Of a stretch of 64,000 nt of DNA, positions 22,061 through 33,784 are shown one piece after another. The translations under genes were made by a program, and so were the position numbers. Source of the stretch: Karalla daura (lineage: Eukaryota; Chordata; Actinopteri; Chaetodontiformes; Leiognathidae); assembly GCA_029224185.1 (NCBI GenBank), contig CM055196.1, positions 18,027,009 through 18,091,008 of the forward strand. The letters are read 5' to 3'. The stretch's first letter is position 1. Every line of letters starts with the position of its first letter. The notes beneath the pieces are model-generated. The model saw only the letters and a program-made list of their open reading frames with translations, was not told the DNA's origin and made no database searches.

Positions 22061-24657
22061 CTGTTACCTTTTTCATAGCAGTGTTTGCAGGTGTGTGTGT
22101 GCGCGTGCGTGTGTCTGTTGTGTGTGTGAATACGGAAACAACCCAAACAGAGAGAAGAGAAAACACTGACTGAGATGAGTGTTTGGTGACAGACGTGCTT
22201 TCTGTTTGTAATTCTCCATTGGTTTTCATTTTGAACCAATCGAGGCAGGTCGACTGCAGAAAGAGAGAGAGAGAGACTGTGGGGATGTGAACCCTTTCAC
22301 CCTCTTTCACAAATAAAATGCGCTGGACCTGTTTTCTCGTAGCCTGAGAAGATGCGTCCTTGTTTCTCAAACTTAAATGTTAAACATTTTCAGGGTCTCG
22401 GGGAGTGCGTTATGTACGGCATGAAATATTGATTCATACATATAGACGCTGAGAGCCTTTTTATATAACAAGAGCCCTTTTCTGCTTTTTTTTCTCCAAA
22501 CAAATCCTCTGATTTTATGCAAGATGCAGACATCCTGCACGACACCTCGTCCTGTGCACTGTTATTATGTAAATAAATGAAATCAGTGTCTGTAATAACT
22601 GACCTCCATGTCACTGACACCGGCAGCAAGACCAAATCGGTGTATTTGCGGATTACGCAACGTGTAAGTCCTGCCTTTTGCCTCCACTCCCGCTTCCCAG
22701 AAGTCTGCTGCAGCACACACATAATATTAGATTGCGGCGGTGTATACAGACATAATTTTACTCATAAGCTGCTGAATACAGGATTTGCACGATGCAATTA
22801 TTCATCTGTTGCAAGGAAAATGTAAAGGCAACACAATACGCTTTCCCTCACATTGTGAGGGTATCCTAATACGTGAGAGTGTTGTAATATGTTAGAAAAA
22901 AGAGAGAAAAGCTATAAAGCAATACCAACAAAATCTAAACTGTGGGACATTTGGGTGCACTTTAGGCCAGCTGCACTCCTCACCTTGTGTAACGAACAAT
23001 GGGAAATCAGTCAAGCATTAAAAAACTTTCATTTCTCTAGGCCTTCTTGGCGCTCTGTCAATTTTCTTATTTGTATTTTTCTGTACAGGCTCCTCTTTTT
23101 TTAATCTGTGCAGACAGTTCAGAGGGGGATTAGGGAGTTCACAGAACGATGACATAATGTCAGAGTCTCTGAGCCCGACTTGCACTCAGGACATGGCGTC
23201 TCATGTGGCACACACACCGAGTCACCAGAGGTGAAGATTAATTTGCAGTGGTGAGTAAAAATGGAGCAAAAGGAGGCAATTAAAGAGAGCTCTTACTGCA
23301 GAGTTACGCTGCAAATAACCAACATGCAAGAGAAGCTATGAATTGAATCCTGAATATTTGGCTCCAGTTTGATTAAATTCACTGTTGACAATTTGGTAGA
23401 TTTGACCCAAGAGCAGTTCATATTGATTTACTTTACATCATTTCACTGATGTGTGTGTGTCTCTAAAATTGGTTTATAAGTTTTTTTTGTGAGCAATGAT
23501 TTGATTATTTTTATTAAGCCATAATTCAATCCAGAAACAAGATGAAAATATGGCCATATCTCATCAGTGAGTCAGGAGGCATTTTGTCTTGTTGTTGTCG
23601 TTGTACTCTTTGGAATTTCTCCTTCCCTGCAGATTCATCCCTGAGTGGTCTGATTGAAATCCAATCATCCAATCAGCGACAAGAACACCTGACGTAACGA
23701 CTGTATGGCTCAGAGAGTCAATTCTGCCTTTGACTTTGATGAGATTGTTGAGCTTTCTGTTTTATTTCTTTTATTAGATAAATCCTTGCTTGAGTCCTTT
23801 TGGTAATATGCTTCTCGATTCATATGAGTTTTAAGACTTAGGATTTGTGTCTTGCCTCAGATTTCTTTATTCCAGTCCTTTGGTTTCTTTGATATAGAAA
23901 GCGTTTTTTTTTCTTCTTAATTACGTTTTTTGTCTGCTGCTGAATTGCATGGCCTTGCACCATAGTTTACAAAACTTTCTGTGTTTCTTTCCACAATTTT
24001 CGGAGGCAGTTGGTCAGGATAATGTGTAGGATAGTCAGGAGGGAAAGGCATTGTGTCGATCTAATCCCAGATTTGGCATAGTCCATAATCTTGCACTTTT
24101 GAAGCAAAGAGCATTTCACACTTTATCTCCAAACAGGATTACACAATGCCTTGCTATAATCCAGCAGCATCCCTTTATTTCCTGAGCCAATTCAAGAATT
24201 CCCCAGTCATCCATCTGGCATCAAAGGTTTTAACCTCTGCGACACGCTGTATTAAATGAAATGGACAGCTGCTCACTTTGCAGGCATATGCATACTCTGT
24301 GTGCCACAGTGCCATAATAATCACCATTATTGCGATACAGCTTTAAACCCCTTGTTGGCTTTTCAGGGCTGTGCATCAGGTCTGAGACATGAGTGACATA
24401 ACTGCTTTTCTATTAGCAGCACCCCCCCACCCCCCCTTTTTTTTTCCAGTTGTCTACGCTGTGAATACACAGCACAGTTTTTAATGAATGCGAACAGCGC
24501 GGACTCCCAGGTGACCTGCTGCTGCTGCAGAGTGATAATGAAAAGGGCGGATACTTTGCCGTAATTTGTCCGTGCTGCAGGTTCACCCGTTAATATTAGT
24601 CATTCAGAGGGAGAACCTCTCTCAGACAAGTGAAGGAGCCCGGTCAGCGTGTGGAGA
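22061..24657. other. Intergenic, parietopsin to orphan GPCR
   Basis: 2.6 kb. Contains TG-rich DNA at 22088-22130, a (GA)n run at about 22260-22276 and a pyrimidine tract at 24421-24449. No gene-like frame or clear transposon was seen. Part of the right end is the 5' UTR or promoter of the GPCR. Confidence 0.5.
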
Positions 24658-24692
24658 ATGAAGATGCTGAACTAAACATGGTGACTCTTTGA
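24658..24692 (+). other. Two minimal upstream ORFs before the orphan GPCR
   Basis: ATG-AAG-ATG-CTG-AAC-TAA at 24658-24675 and ATG-GTG-ACT-CTT-TGA at 24678-24692 precede the main ATG at 24701, both ending before it. They would lower translation by reinitiation if they are in the transcript. Confidence 0.45.
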
Positions 24693-24700
24693 ACCTGGAG

Positions 24701-26688
24701 ATGAAAGGCCAGCCTGCACCTGCATGGGACTCTGGGAACAGAACCATCCGGGAGCAGTACATCGACATCACCTTTGTGGTGGCAAACAGCTTGATCCTGT
24801 TGATCACTTCAGCTGTGGGAATCGCTGCAAACATCTTTGTCATTCTGGCCGTTTATCACCAGAAGTCGCTGCAGACCTGGAACAACGCGCTGGTGGTGAA
24901 CCTGGCAGTCGTCGACATCCTGAGATGTGTGATCGACTGCCCCATCCTGCTCGTCATCGTCTTGTCAGAGTACCAGAGTGGACGCGTGGACAGATTTGTC
25001 TGTGATACGCAAGTGGCCTCCTTCTCCTTCAGCTGCTGCATCCAGCTGCTGAGCCTGGCCTGCATCAGTGCAGAGAGATACCAGGCCATCGCACAGCCCT
25101 TCAAAACCAGCCAGAGGCGCAGGCGGATTATGGTTCTCATTCCCGTCACGTGGACTTTGGCGATTGCAGTGGCTGCTTTTTGTCTGATATTTGTCAAGGA
25201 CTCACCCGTGCATGTGAGGTGTACAGGATTACAGGGGGAGACGTTGGCCTCCTATGACACTTTTGGACTATACATGTTGCTGCCCCTCTGGGCAGCTTGC
25301 TTCGCAGTCATTATAGGATTCTACACCCGCATATTTATGCTTGTGAGATCGCACAACCGCAAAATATTTGATAAAGGCACTTTTCCTTTCTCGAAAAAAG
25401 ACACGCAAGATGAGAAGCAGAAGAAAGAAGCGGCCTCGGCTGAGAAAAATGGATGTGAAAACATTGAACAAAACCAGACCTTGAGCAAAAATGTTCCTCA
25501 GGTGGAACCAGCGACACAAGTTGAAGCAAACTCAACCAAAAGAGATTCAACAGCTGCTCTGCTGACCTCAACCAAAGCTCCACAATGTGTCTCAGACGAC
25601 AAAACAGAATTAAAAAACACATTTCAGATAATCGACCTGGAAACGGAACAAAAGAGCAGCGTGCCGCAACCTGTAGAGCAGGTTGCGGCGAATCGTGACG
25701 GTAAAACTTTTAAAACGGAGCCGTGCAGTCCCCGTGGTGAGAAGACTGAAGCAGAACTGTCGCACGCAGACGCTGCCGCTGGTGTAAAGAGCTCAGCCAC
25801 AAAGCCACAGAAGGTGTCAAACAAATTTGACACAGAAAATCCATCCAAGGAGAGAGCGAAAAATGATGGAACGACAAAACCCAGCCCACATCATGTCCCA
25901 TCATCTGCACAGTTAGGAAACCCTGAGTCCACTTCTGTTTTACTCGTCGAACAAAACCCCGCTCAGAGCCTGGGTGGAGCGGGAACAACGGCTGCTCCTG
26001 TGGTGTTTTCGTTGCCTCCAGTCCCAAATGACGTCCCTGACACGGACGCTTCAAAAGCGAACATGGAGGTGGAGGGAGCTGTGTGCATGATGCCCTCAAA
26101 AGCCAGCAAAGAGAGAGCGTCAAAAAAGAAGGAAAGTAAAATGGCAAAGCGTGCCGGCTACATCATCCTAACTTTCCTGTTATTCTGGCTGCCGCTGATC
26201 ACAACCATCCTGGTGAATTATGTTGTGTACAAAAACAAGAATAGCATGGTAAGTTGCTGTAGACGACTGTGCTGCTCAGCAGGAATTGATGTGGAATTAC
26301 TATAATGACATGTGCAATGACATAAACGATTAGAAATTGGATTTCAAGATGACAGGAGGAGATCAAGGAACTGCAGAGATCAAATGTGTAGATGTGAGGA
26401 TTTTAGAGCATTGGTATGCCAGGAGCCACCTGTGGGCTCTGGAGCCACAGGTTGCAAACCTGCGTTCACTGGGTTTGCACGAAGCTGTCTGACGATCTCT
26501 AATGTTCTTCAATTGTCCATTGCTTTTTTCAGAAAACGACCATGCAGGACGTGGAGATTCTGTCGGTCTCCATCGCCTGCATCACATCTCTGAGTGACCC
26601 GATCATTTATGCTGCAGTAAACCCACAGTTTCGGACCGAGTTTTACAGGCTTAAAACCAGACTTCAGTCCATGTTCAGTAAGAAATGA
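24701..26688 (+). CDS. Orphan class A (rhodopsin-like) GPCR with very long third intracellular loop, 2 exons, 567 aa
   Basis: Exons 24701-26248 and 26533-26688, donor GTAAGT and acceptor TTTTTTCAG, phase 0. The start is the ATG at 24701; the frame is open only to a TTG at 24689 upstream. Seven hydrophobic segments are present with N44 (TM1), D72 (TM2), ERY 125-127 after TM3, W151 (TM4), P195 (TM5), FWLP 495-498 (TM6) and DPIIY 538-542 (TM7). C101 and C174 can form the usual disulfide, and N13 (NRT) is a glycosylation site. The third intracellular loop, about 218-480, is hydrophilic and Lys/Glu/Ser/Thr-rich. The TM3 position that is Asp in amine receptors is not acidic (F108), so an amine ligand is unlikely. 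I cannot assign it to a named family. It resembles GPR101 only in having a long charged loop. The reading frame is intact, so it appears functional. Confidence 0.85.
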
Positions 26689-26762
26689 TGACATTTCCCC
26701 TGTCTACTTTTCAGCTGCACAAGACCAAATGATCATATTCAATATGCACTGTGTAAATGAAT

Positions 26763-26768
26763 AATAAA
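26763..26768 (+). terminator. Poly(A) signal AATAAA, orphan GPCR
   Basis: AATAAA 75 bp after the GPCR stop codon, the first in the 3' flank. Confidence 0.6.
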
Positions 26769-26769
26769 A

Positions 26770-28633
26770 TGGTTAACATTTGTCTAGTCACTCTCCAAAT
26801 ACAAGCTAAATTACACCCCAGACGTCCAAGTGTGAATTTCTATTTGAGCATAGGAGGCCTATTATTTTATATGGCGCTGTGTTGTATTAGATTTTATGGC
26901 GTCTGACGTCTCAGCAGTTACTAAACACAGCAGAGCAGAGACGTCGCACGCTGCGAGAGGCAGCCGGGACTGACGCAATCAGCTCAGCGGGAGGACGCCG
27001 CTGAGATCCTGTCAAACGACCACAGAGACCCGAGCCTGAGCCTCCAGAGAGCCTGCAGCAGGACCTACCACTGTGCCGGTCAGGTCCCCGCATGTCCTCC
27101 AGCTGCACCCAATTATCATCCCATCCTGTTATTAGCCACGCGCTTTATGTAATCAAGCAAAACATTATGAAATCCATCCAATCGTGTTCTAATTTTTTAG
27201 AAAAAAAAAAGAGACATGGGTCGTTTAATGGATATTTCAGTAGAGCTACAGTATTTATTCTATCCACTGCACCAATTGCACAATGTGTGATTATTTGTCC
27301 CTTTTCCTTACCTCTTATATATGTACTCCATGACAAGATTAAAAGCAACGTGTTGCAGAATTTACATTATAACATACCAGCCTCGTCGTGTTTTCCTTCC
27401 ATCAATCGCATTTTTACTGACAAGCCCCCAAACAACAAGCAGAGACATACTTTTAATAAAACAGAATTCGGCAATGACAGCATGCAAATCCTTAATTCAA
27501 CCAGTAAACAGACAGAAATAGTATGCCAACAACGGTCAACTAAATCTAGAAATAAGAGGAGCCAACTTCAAATGCAGCTGATAACGTTTGAACCGAGATA
27601 TTTACAATATGAAAAATGTACAAAATGGCCTTTAAACACAGTGAAATCTACCAAGTCTCGCTTATGGATATTATAATTTTCAGAGGAACTCAGTGGAGTA
27701 GATGTTCTACACTCTGTCCTGTGGTTTTCCAGGTCAAAATTACGTGTCCACAATCGGGTTAGTATTAGTTAAGTGTTGCGGAGAATGTTCACTTATATTT
27801 CTACCTCGTGACCTAACTAACATGTACCCTGTGTAATTCTTGGTGTCCGCTGTGAACCGATGACAGTGGCTTTCACATATCAGAATGTCAAATATGTAAG
27901 CTAACACAAATTTTTGTCAGTTCGACTTTCACTTGCACATTTCACAAACATGTCAGGATGCGTTGTATATTTTACTCATCAAGCGATGACATCAACCAGT
28001 TAATGAGTCAGTCCATGAATATTCACAACGGTTGTCCATTCCAGCGGAAGCCTATGTTTTCTGAATTTACAACGCTGACGGGAGGGGGGGAAACCTTTGG
28101 AAACCAGTTAACCGAGGGGGGTTTCAAAGCAATCTATTGAACTGGCCGGTGATATGAATTTTTCTAACGTGTAAGATTTAATATTCACAAAGATGGGCGT
28201 CGGGTTAATGAATATGTGTGCTTTGTCAACAGAGGCCATGACCGGGTCTGACCTTTTAAACATCTGCCTTTCCTCCTTTGTATCAGAAGACAACAAGTAC
28301 AACTACGTGACATATTCAAAAATAAAGTTTTTTTTTTTCTCAGTATTTTTAGGCAACAACGATAAACCACCAAATCCCAGCGCTTCCTTGCTCTGCTGTG
28401 CTAAAATGGAGCAAGATCTGTGGGTTCGCTCTCGTCTCCAAGGCAGCCAGTCCAGTCCATCATTCTATTACCATGCAGAGTTTGACATCAGATGAGATCA
28501 CTACTTCAAAAAACCCCCGACTTCTGCTAATCTTATAATCCCTCTTGATTATGGCAGGTTGATGCTCGGTGGTCCCTCTCCGCAGCATCTGGTGCTTCTT
28601 GAGACCAGTTAGCTGATCAGATAGGCGTGACAT
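26770..28633 (-). other. Region between convergent genes, including probable Kv4 3' UTR
   Basis: AT-rich and without repeats. On the minus strand a poly(A) signal (TTTATT on plus) lies at 27254-27259, which would give the Kv4 gene a 3' UTR of about 1.4 kb. The plus-strand open frame at 27092-27676 (194 codons) resembles no protein and is probably an artefact antisense to this UTR. Confidence 0.45.
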
Positions 28634-31600
28634 CTACAAGGCAGATACTCGGACGATGTTGCTCTGAGAGTATGCGGTGGTGGTGGTGGAGCCGTGCCCG
28701 TCCGAGGAGGTCACAGCCGGGGCAGATAGGGTGACCATGGACGGGGTGATGTAAGATTCGTCACATTTCAAGGGCACAGTCTCATCGAGTTTGGCATTCA
28801 GGCTGGAACGGCTGTAAAAGAAAACACAGGATAAGAGAGGGTGAGAGGCCTGACCTTGTGGATGTATTACACAAAGCCCGCATTACACGGAGTTCTTTTC
28901 GACATTTCCCTACTGCGGAAAAACACTTCAGATATATCCACATTCTTGGCAGGGTGAATATATATATATAAGCTCAGGCTCATGTTGCATATATGTCAGG
29001 TTGCAGAGTTGCTTGCACCTTTTGTCTGTCAGTGTATACAGCGCGTATATGCTTGGGAGAGAATTTGCATTTCCTCGCAGATGTTGAATTCTGAGCAACA
29101 GCTTAAAAATAACATGAAATGATATTGTTACATTTACATATTCTTTTTGATGTCAAGAGGCACAGATTTACTTTAAATTTTACATAAAATAGAGAGATCT
29201 CGCTGAGATATCTGTGAATTGCGTTCACCTCTGTGAACTCAGATATACATGTGATTTTATTTGTGTCCACAAAAAAATCATCAAAGAAGGAAGTTCAACA
29301 GATTCACTTTGTTCCAGGCACAGTGTTGCTCCCCAAAATAATCCACAGAAAGAAGCAGAGAGAGAGAGTGGAGAGTATTCCTCTGCTAGAGAGGAATTAC
29401 TGTATTGCCTGTGGATTATTCAGAGTAACAGAGAGGGAAAAGTTTTCCTTTTTTTTTTCTCTCTTCGTGCACTACCAACAAAAATCCATTAACTATCATT
29501 GCGCTGGGTTGGAAGCAGGAGTCGCAGAGATCAAATAAAACTAAAGCTGTGTGCAGATGTAGCAGCAGAGGCAGAGCTGAGGGATCTATCAGCTATCACA
29601 CGCCGTGCAAAAATAACTTTACGCTGAACCCAGCGAGTCACACAGGCAGTGAACTTGCGAGGTGAGGTTGTCTAATGAAAAATCCTGCATCTCAAACACG
29701 TAGATTTTTTCCGTTACATAAGAAAAACTACTCTGTTTGAAGCTTTGTGTTGATGCTTTTTACATCATTCAGTGATTGAAGATTAAAGAAAACTGTCAGA
29801 GTCAACAACAGCCTGCAGTTCATCTGACAAACCCAAAAGCCAAATGTAGAAGCAACATTTTTTTTTTTGTGCACAGACGTCATCATTTTTCCTTTTTTTA
29901 TTCATCATAATGGATCTTTGTGACCATGCATGTGCGTGTATCTGTGTGAATCTGCACTCTTAACCCCAATTAGTTGACTTAACTATCAAATCACAAGGAA
30001 ACTCGGTGAACCTTTTACAGCTAAAACAACTATTTTTATTTTATGGAGGCAGGGCTACCAGTGCAACAAGGATTTAACCCCTTGTGCACATGTATTTTAA
30101 AGAGGACCCAGGACGGTTGAATTTACATAGAAGCTGTGAAGCACTGGTTTTTATCAGAAAGACCTCAGATGCTATTTTACAAGCGCTTGAAAAATCCTGC
30201 TTTTAGTGCGGGAATATTAAGATATATTTTAGTAAAAACTGGTGCCTTTTAATATCAGACTGATAGTAGCATGATCATGTGACTTTCGTGCTAAACAGCT
30301 GAGATTTTTCCCAAACTGATTGGTAATAGGAGTGATGCAGCTATGCAGTGTGTACACACCCAGCCTTATACATATGAGCCAGGACCAGACCCTGTGAAAT
30401 AACCACCTGACATTTCATCAGAAACCTCAAAAAACTGCCTTCATACCTGAACGGAGGCAGGTACACGTGAATTATTTCAAAGGGTCGGGTTGCGTCATAC
30501 GTACTTAATAAAGACGCAACGTTTTCGGATCGGCTGTACATCTAAAGCCAGGACTCTTGTTATTCAACAGTAAAAGTGGTTTTTCAGTCTAGATCCCCGT
30601 TATTAAGTTTTATTAAAAACCAAATCCTGGGTTTAGACTGTAGCGTGTCTGGACACTGAGCTCCTACCTGTTGGCCACCGGCCTCTCTCTAATCTGGATG
30701 GTGCTCAGCTCCTGGTTGTTGGTGCTGGGCAGACTGAAGCTGCTCTTCTTCCTGTGGCGCCGGGAGCAGCAGGAGCTGAGTCCGTGCGGAGACGAGGACA
30801 GCGAGGACGAGCGCGAGCCCGACTTGTTCATCACGGAGATCTCCATGCAGTTGGACTGGAACGTCTGCTCGTCCACGAACTCGTGATTCTGCAGGGGAAG
30901 AGTCGCCGCCTCATGAATCATTCCATTACATCAACGACCGGTTGTGCTAAACAATGAGTGAAGATGTTTCACAGTAAAGACTAAACAGACCGAACAGAAT
31001 TCACAGCAAAATTGTTTAATAATTGGAAAATGAATCATCGAGGGGATAGAAATATATCGGCCCAGATGTCCATATTAAGTGCCATCTGTGCAAACATTCA
31101 CAACTGTTATCCCTGTGACAAATGGAAATGACTTGAAGGTCAGGCTCCAAGTGTGTTCCAGGCTCCTCCAGCAGGTGGCAGAGTGACGCCACACTGATCC
31201 GATGCCCTGAATCATGCATCTTCTCCTATATGTTCCCTCTGTCACTCCTGCATCACTCCCGACCATCTATAATGCACGCCATCAAGAAGCCTAATGTGAG
31301 CGTGTGTGCTGCCATCTGAATGGCATGAAGCCTTTAGGGAGCTTCTCCCGGTTCATTGGGATGGGGGCTGGGCTGGGCTGGGCTGGGTTGGGCAGGGCTG
31401 GGGGGGTTGTCATCTATAAGGAGGAGCACTGATTTACCGCCTGTCCACGTCTCTGCACAAGGTTTAGAGCTGCAAGTGTAAAACTCATGTCACAGCCAAG
31501 CATTAAAGAGGCTCTTACGTCTCTGAATTATAGATAGTATGAAAATTAAGCATGCTGGTTTGTTTGCAGGGCATAATGTTACTAGCTGCTATAGTCATGT

Positions 31601-33402
31601 TATCTTTAGCATGTTGGTGGTGCGGGGGGCTCAACATTTCCCATCCCCATTTACGGCTATTTTTAACTCGTGCTGCATATGAAATGACTCTACAGTTTGT
31701 GCATGGATGAGAAAACTCACTTTGTTTCTATTTGCAACACGCCATGACAGCCCCTGCGCTGCTGATGATACAGTGCCGGTTGCTGAAGTGATGCAATTTT
31801 ACATAAAAGCAGTTATTTTTTTGTTACAGTGTGCTATTTTTGCACTGTCTAAAACCTGTAACCGAGATAGTAAGAATGAAAGCAGGGGTATTTCCTGGTG
31901 GACACGGCTGAACAAGGGTTTTTACCGTGGTTTTCTCCAGGCAGTGCAGCAGGTGATGGTGTTGGCTCTCGAAGGGAGGGTTGGGGGCCTTCCCCACCAG
32001 GGCTTGTCCTGCCTCCTTGGCGGCCTTCGAACAGACAAAGTCATGACAGAGAAAATGAACCTGTGTAGGCGAGCGGATTTAGATGCACAGGGACGATTTT
32101 CAGGCAACAGCTCGGTGAATGTAGTGGAGAGAACAGAGCAAAGCACTGAGGGTCGAGATGCTGATCTGTAGCACGGCAGCCAGTCTACTGAGAACCTACA
32201 GCGAGATGCGTGGAGATACGGAGGTTGTTGATTACACTAGATGGAGTTGGGTTTGTTTGTTTTTTTCAGCCATTTGCCGAGAAAGACCAGAAAAGTCAAA
32301 TTCGAACTGAGCTGATTTCAGTGCAGTAACAGTGGCACACCTCGACACAGATCGGACAGATTGCACCACACACAGCACGCTTTCTGCACAACATCAACAG
32401 CAACATCAACAACAACAACAACAACAACAACACGCATTGGATGGAGCTCTGCACAGCTCTGGATGGAAGGTATGCTGTGTTAGTCTGCACTACAACCTGG
32501 ATGCTCTGGAAATAACACAGACAGAACACACTGGCAGATCAGAAACAGAGTTTAGAGGAGACTCAGGCTGCCTCCACGGACGCCTCTGGGTCTCTCTCCT
32601 TCCCCTCCAAACCCTGTTGGACAGACATGCAGAGCTCGGTCATGAGTCAGTGTGACTGTGATGGAGCTCCACCAGAAGGCGAGTGTGCCGTCCTGCTGTA
32701 TGGACAGAGAGAGAGAGAGACTTAGAGAGACAGACTGACAGAGAGAGAGTGTGGACGGAGCATGTCAATGCTGCAGCTGAGAGGTGCGATGGGAGAGGGA
32801 GAGAGGACGATCACACTGAAGCACTGGAATGACAGCAGCCCCTGGGTTATAGCATGAGAAGCCCCCCCCTCCCTCCCTCCCTCTCCCTCCCTTATGTGTG
32901 GCGGCATGGATCCACCCCACCCCATCCCCTTTCCCCTGGGCAGAGCGGCATGCAAGCGTCAGTCAGCCAGCCCCCCCCCCCCTCCCCAAGCCGCTGCTTG
33001 GTCCCGTTACCTCCTCCAGTGAGTCGATCAGGAGCCCGTTTTGTTTGTAGCGCATATAGGCATTAGTGCCCCGAATCTTCGCAGCGCGGATTCTAGCGAG
33101 CCGAGTTTTCTGTTTGAACAAACAGACCTCTGTTTTAGCCTCTGACGGTTTGTCTGTCACACTAATTGGCTCTGTCTCCCTCTGGCAGCCACAGTATTTA
33201 GCAGGGAGAGGCCACGCTTAAATCTACCATTAGGAAATTCTGCCTCAGCAAACACTTTCAGGAAGAAGTGCACATATTGCTATTGAAAAGCTGCTGACAC
33301 AATACTCTGAAGATCATTTGTTCAGTCATTGTCATTCCCTCTTCTTATCCCTTTCTCCCACTGAAATACACTCAAGCAACTTTAGCCCACCAAACACGCA
33401 CG

Positions 33403-33443
<41 letters not shown>

Positions 33444-33777
33444 GTACACAAAAACACAATAAAGGATTAATATTCTGGGAGATAGTGTTTGCCCTGTCAT
33501 CCTGTTACGTGTGGATAAGACAGGGACACAGGAAAGAGGCAGATAGAGGCGAAACAAAGAGAGATAGAGAGGAAAAAGGCAGAGGGATGCAGAGGGAGGA
33601 GGGGGAGGCAGTACCCTCTGGGCTCGTCGTTTCTCTGCCCGCTGGCTTTGGTGGTAGATTCGGCTGAAGTTTGACACTATGACAGGGACAGGCAGGGCGA
33701 TGACCAGCACCCCACTCAGAGAGCATATGGACCCAAACACCTTCCCCACGATTGTTTTTGGCACCATGTCACCGTAC
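28634..33777 (-). CDS. Kv4 (Shal) voltage-gated K+ channel alpha subunit, kcnd family, nearest kcnd2; exons 2-6, 5' end outside window
   Basis: Pore subunit of A-type K+ current in neurons and muscle. Coding exons on the minus strand: 33615-33777, 33011-33109, 31926-32024, 30668-30888 and 28634-28811, all phase-consistent. Exon 2 starts inside the selectivity filter (YGDMVPKTI) and carries S6 with the PVPV hinge and SNFSRIYHQ. Exon 3 has the Shal motif ARIRAAK. Exon 4 ends FESQHHHLLHCLEKTT, the dileucine dendritic-targeting motif of Kv4. Exon 5 has NHEFVDEQ, SSCCSRRH and ELSTIQIR. Exon 6 has SRSSLNAK and ends NIVRVSAL, a PDZ-binding end as in Kv4.2. Some residues (GTNAY, YKQNG) recall Kv4.1, and the IPTPP segment found in all three mammalian Kv4 proteins is absent, so the paralogue is uncertain. 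T1 and S1-S5 should be in exon 1, right of 64000. Confidence 0.92.
30101..30602 (-). mobile_element. piggyBac-like MITE, near-complete, about 500 bp, in Kv4 intron 5
   Basis: The plus-strand left end AGAGGACCCAGGACGG follows TTAA (30097-30100). The plus-strand right end TTTTTCAGTCTAGATCCCC is followed by ATTAA at 30602-30606. Read on the minus strand it contains TTGTAAAATAGCATCTGAGG and CACAGCTTCTATGT like the other copies. It ends only about 65 bp from exon 5. Confidence 0.7.
31366..31407 (+). repeat. (GGGCT)n G-rich tract in Kv4 intron 4
   Basis: Repeated GGGCT units followed by GGGCAGGG and a run of seven G. At least six G-runs of three or more lie close together, so a G-quadruplex is possible on the plus strand (the non-template of nothing known, template for Kv4). 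Confidence 0.6.
32025..33010 (-). other. Kv4 intron 3 with simple repeats
   Basis: Contains (AAC)n at about 32391-32432, (GA)n at about 32706-32752, a CCCT-rich tract at about 32862-32893 and a C-run at about 32971-32985 just beyond the exon 3 donor. The open frames here are low-complexity artefacts. Confidence 0.65.
33397..33440 (+). repeat. (CA)n microsatellite, Kv4 intron 2
   Basis: About 44 bp of CA repeats with a few CG steps at the left end. Confidence 0.93.
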
Positions 33778-33784
33778 CTGCAAC

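Noticed and set aside
27092..27676. 194-codon plus-strand ORF between the GPCR and Kv4 genes
   Set aside because: AT-rich, no domain or family resemblance, no splice context, and it lies antisense to the probable Kv4 3' UTR.
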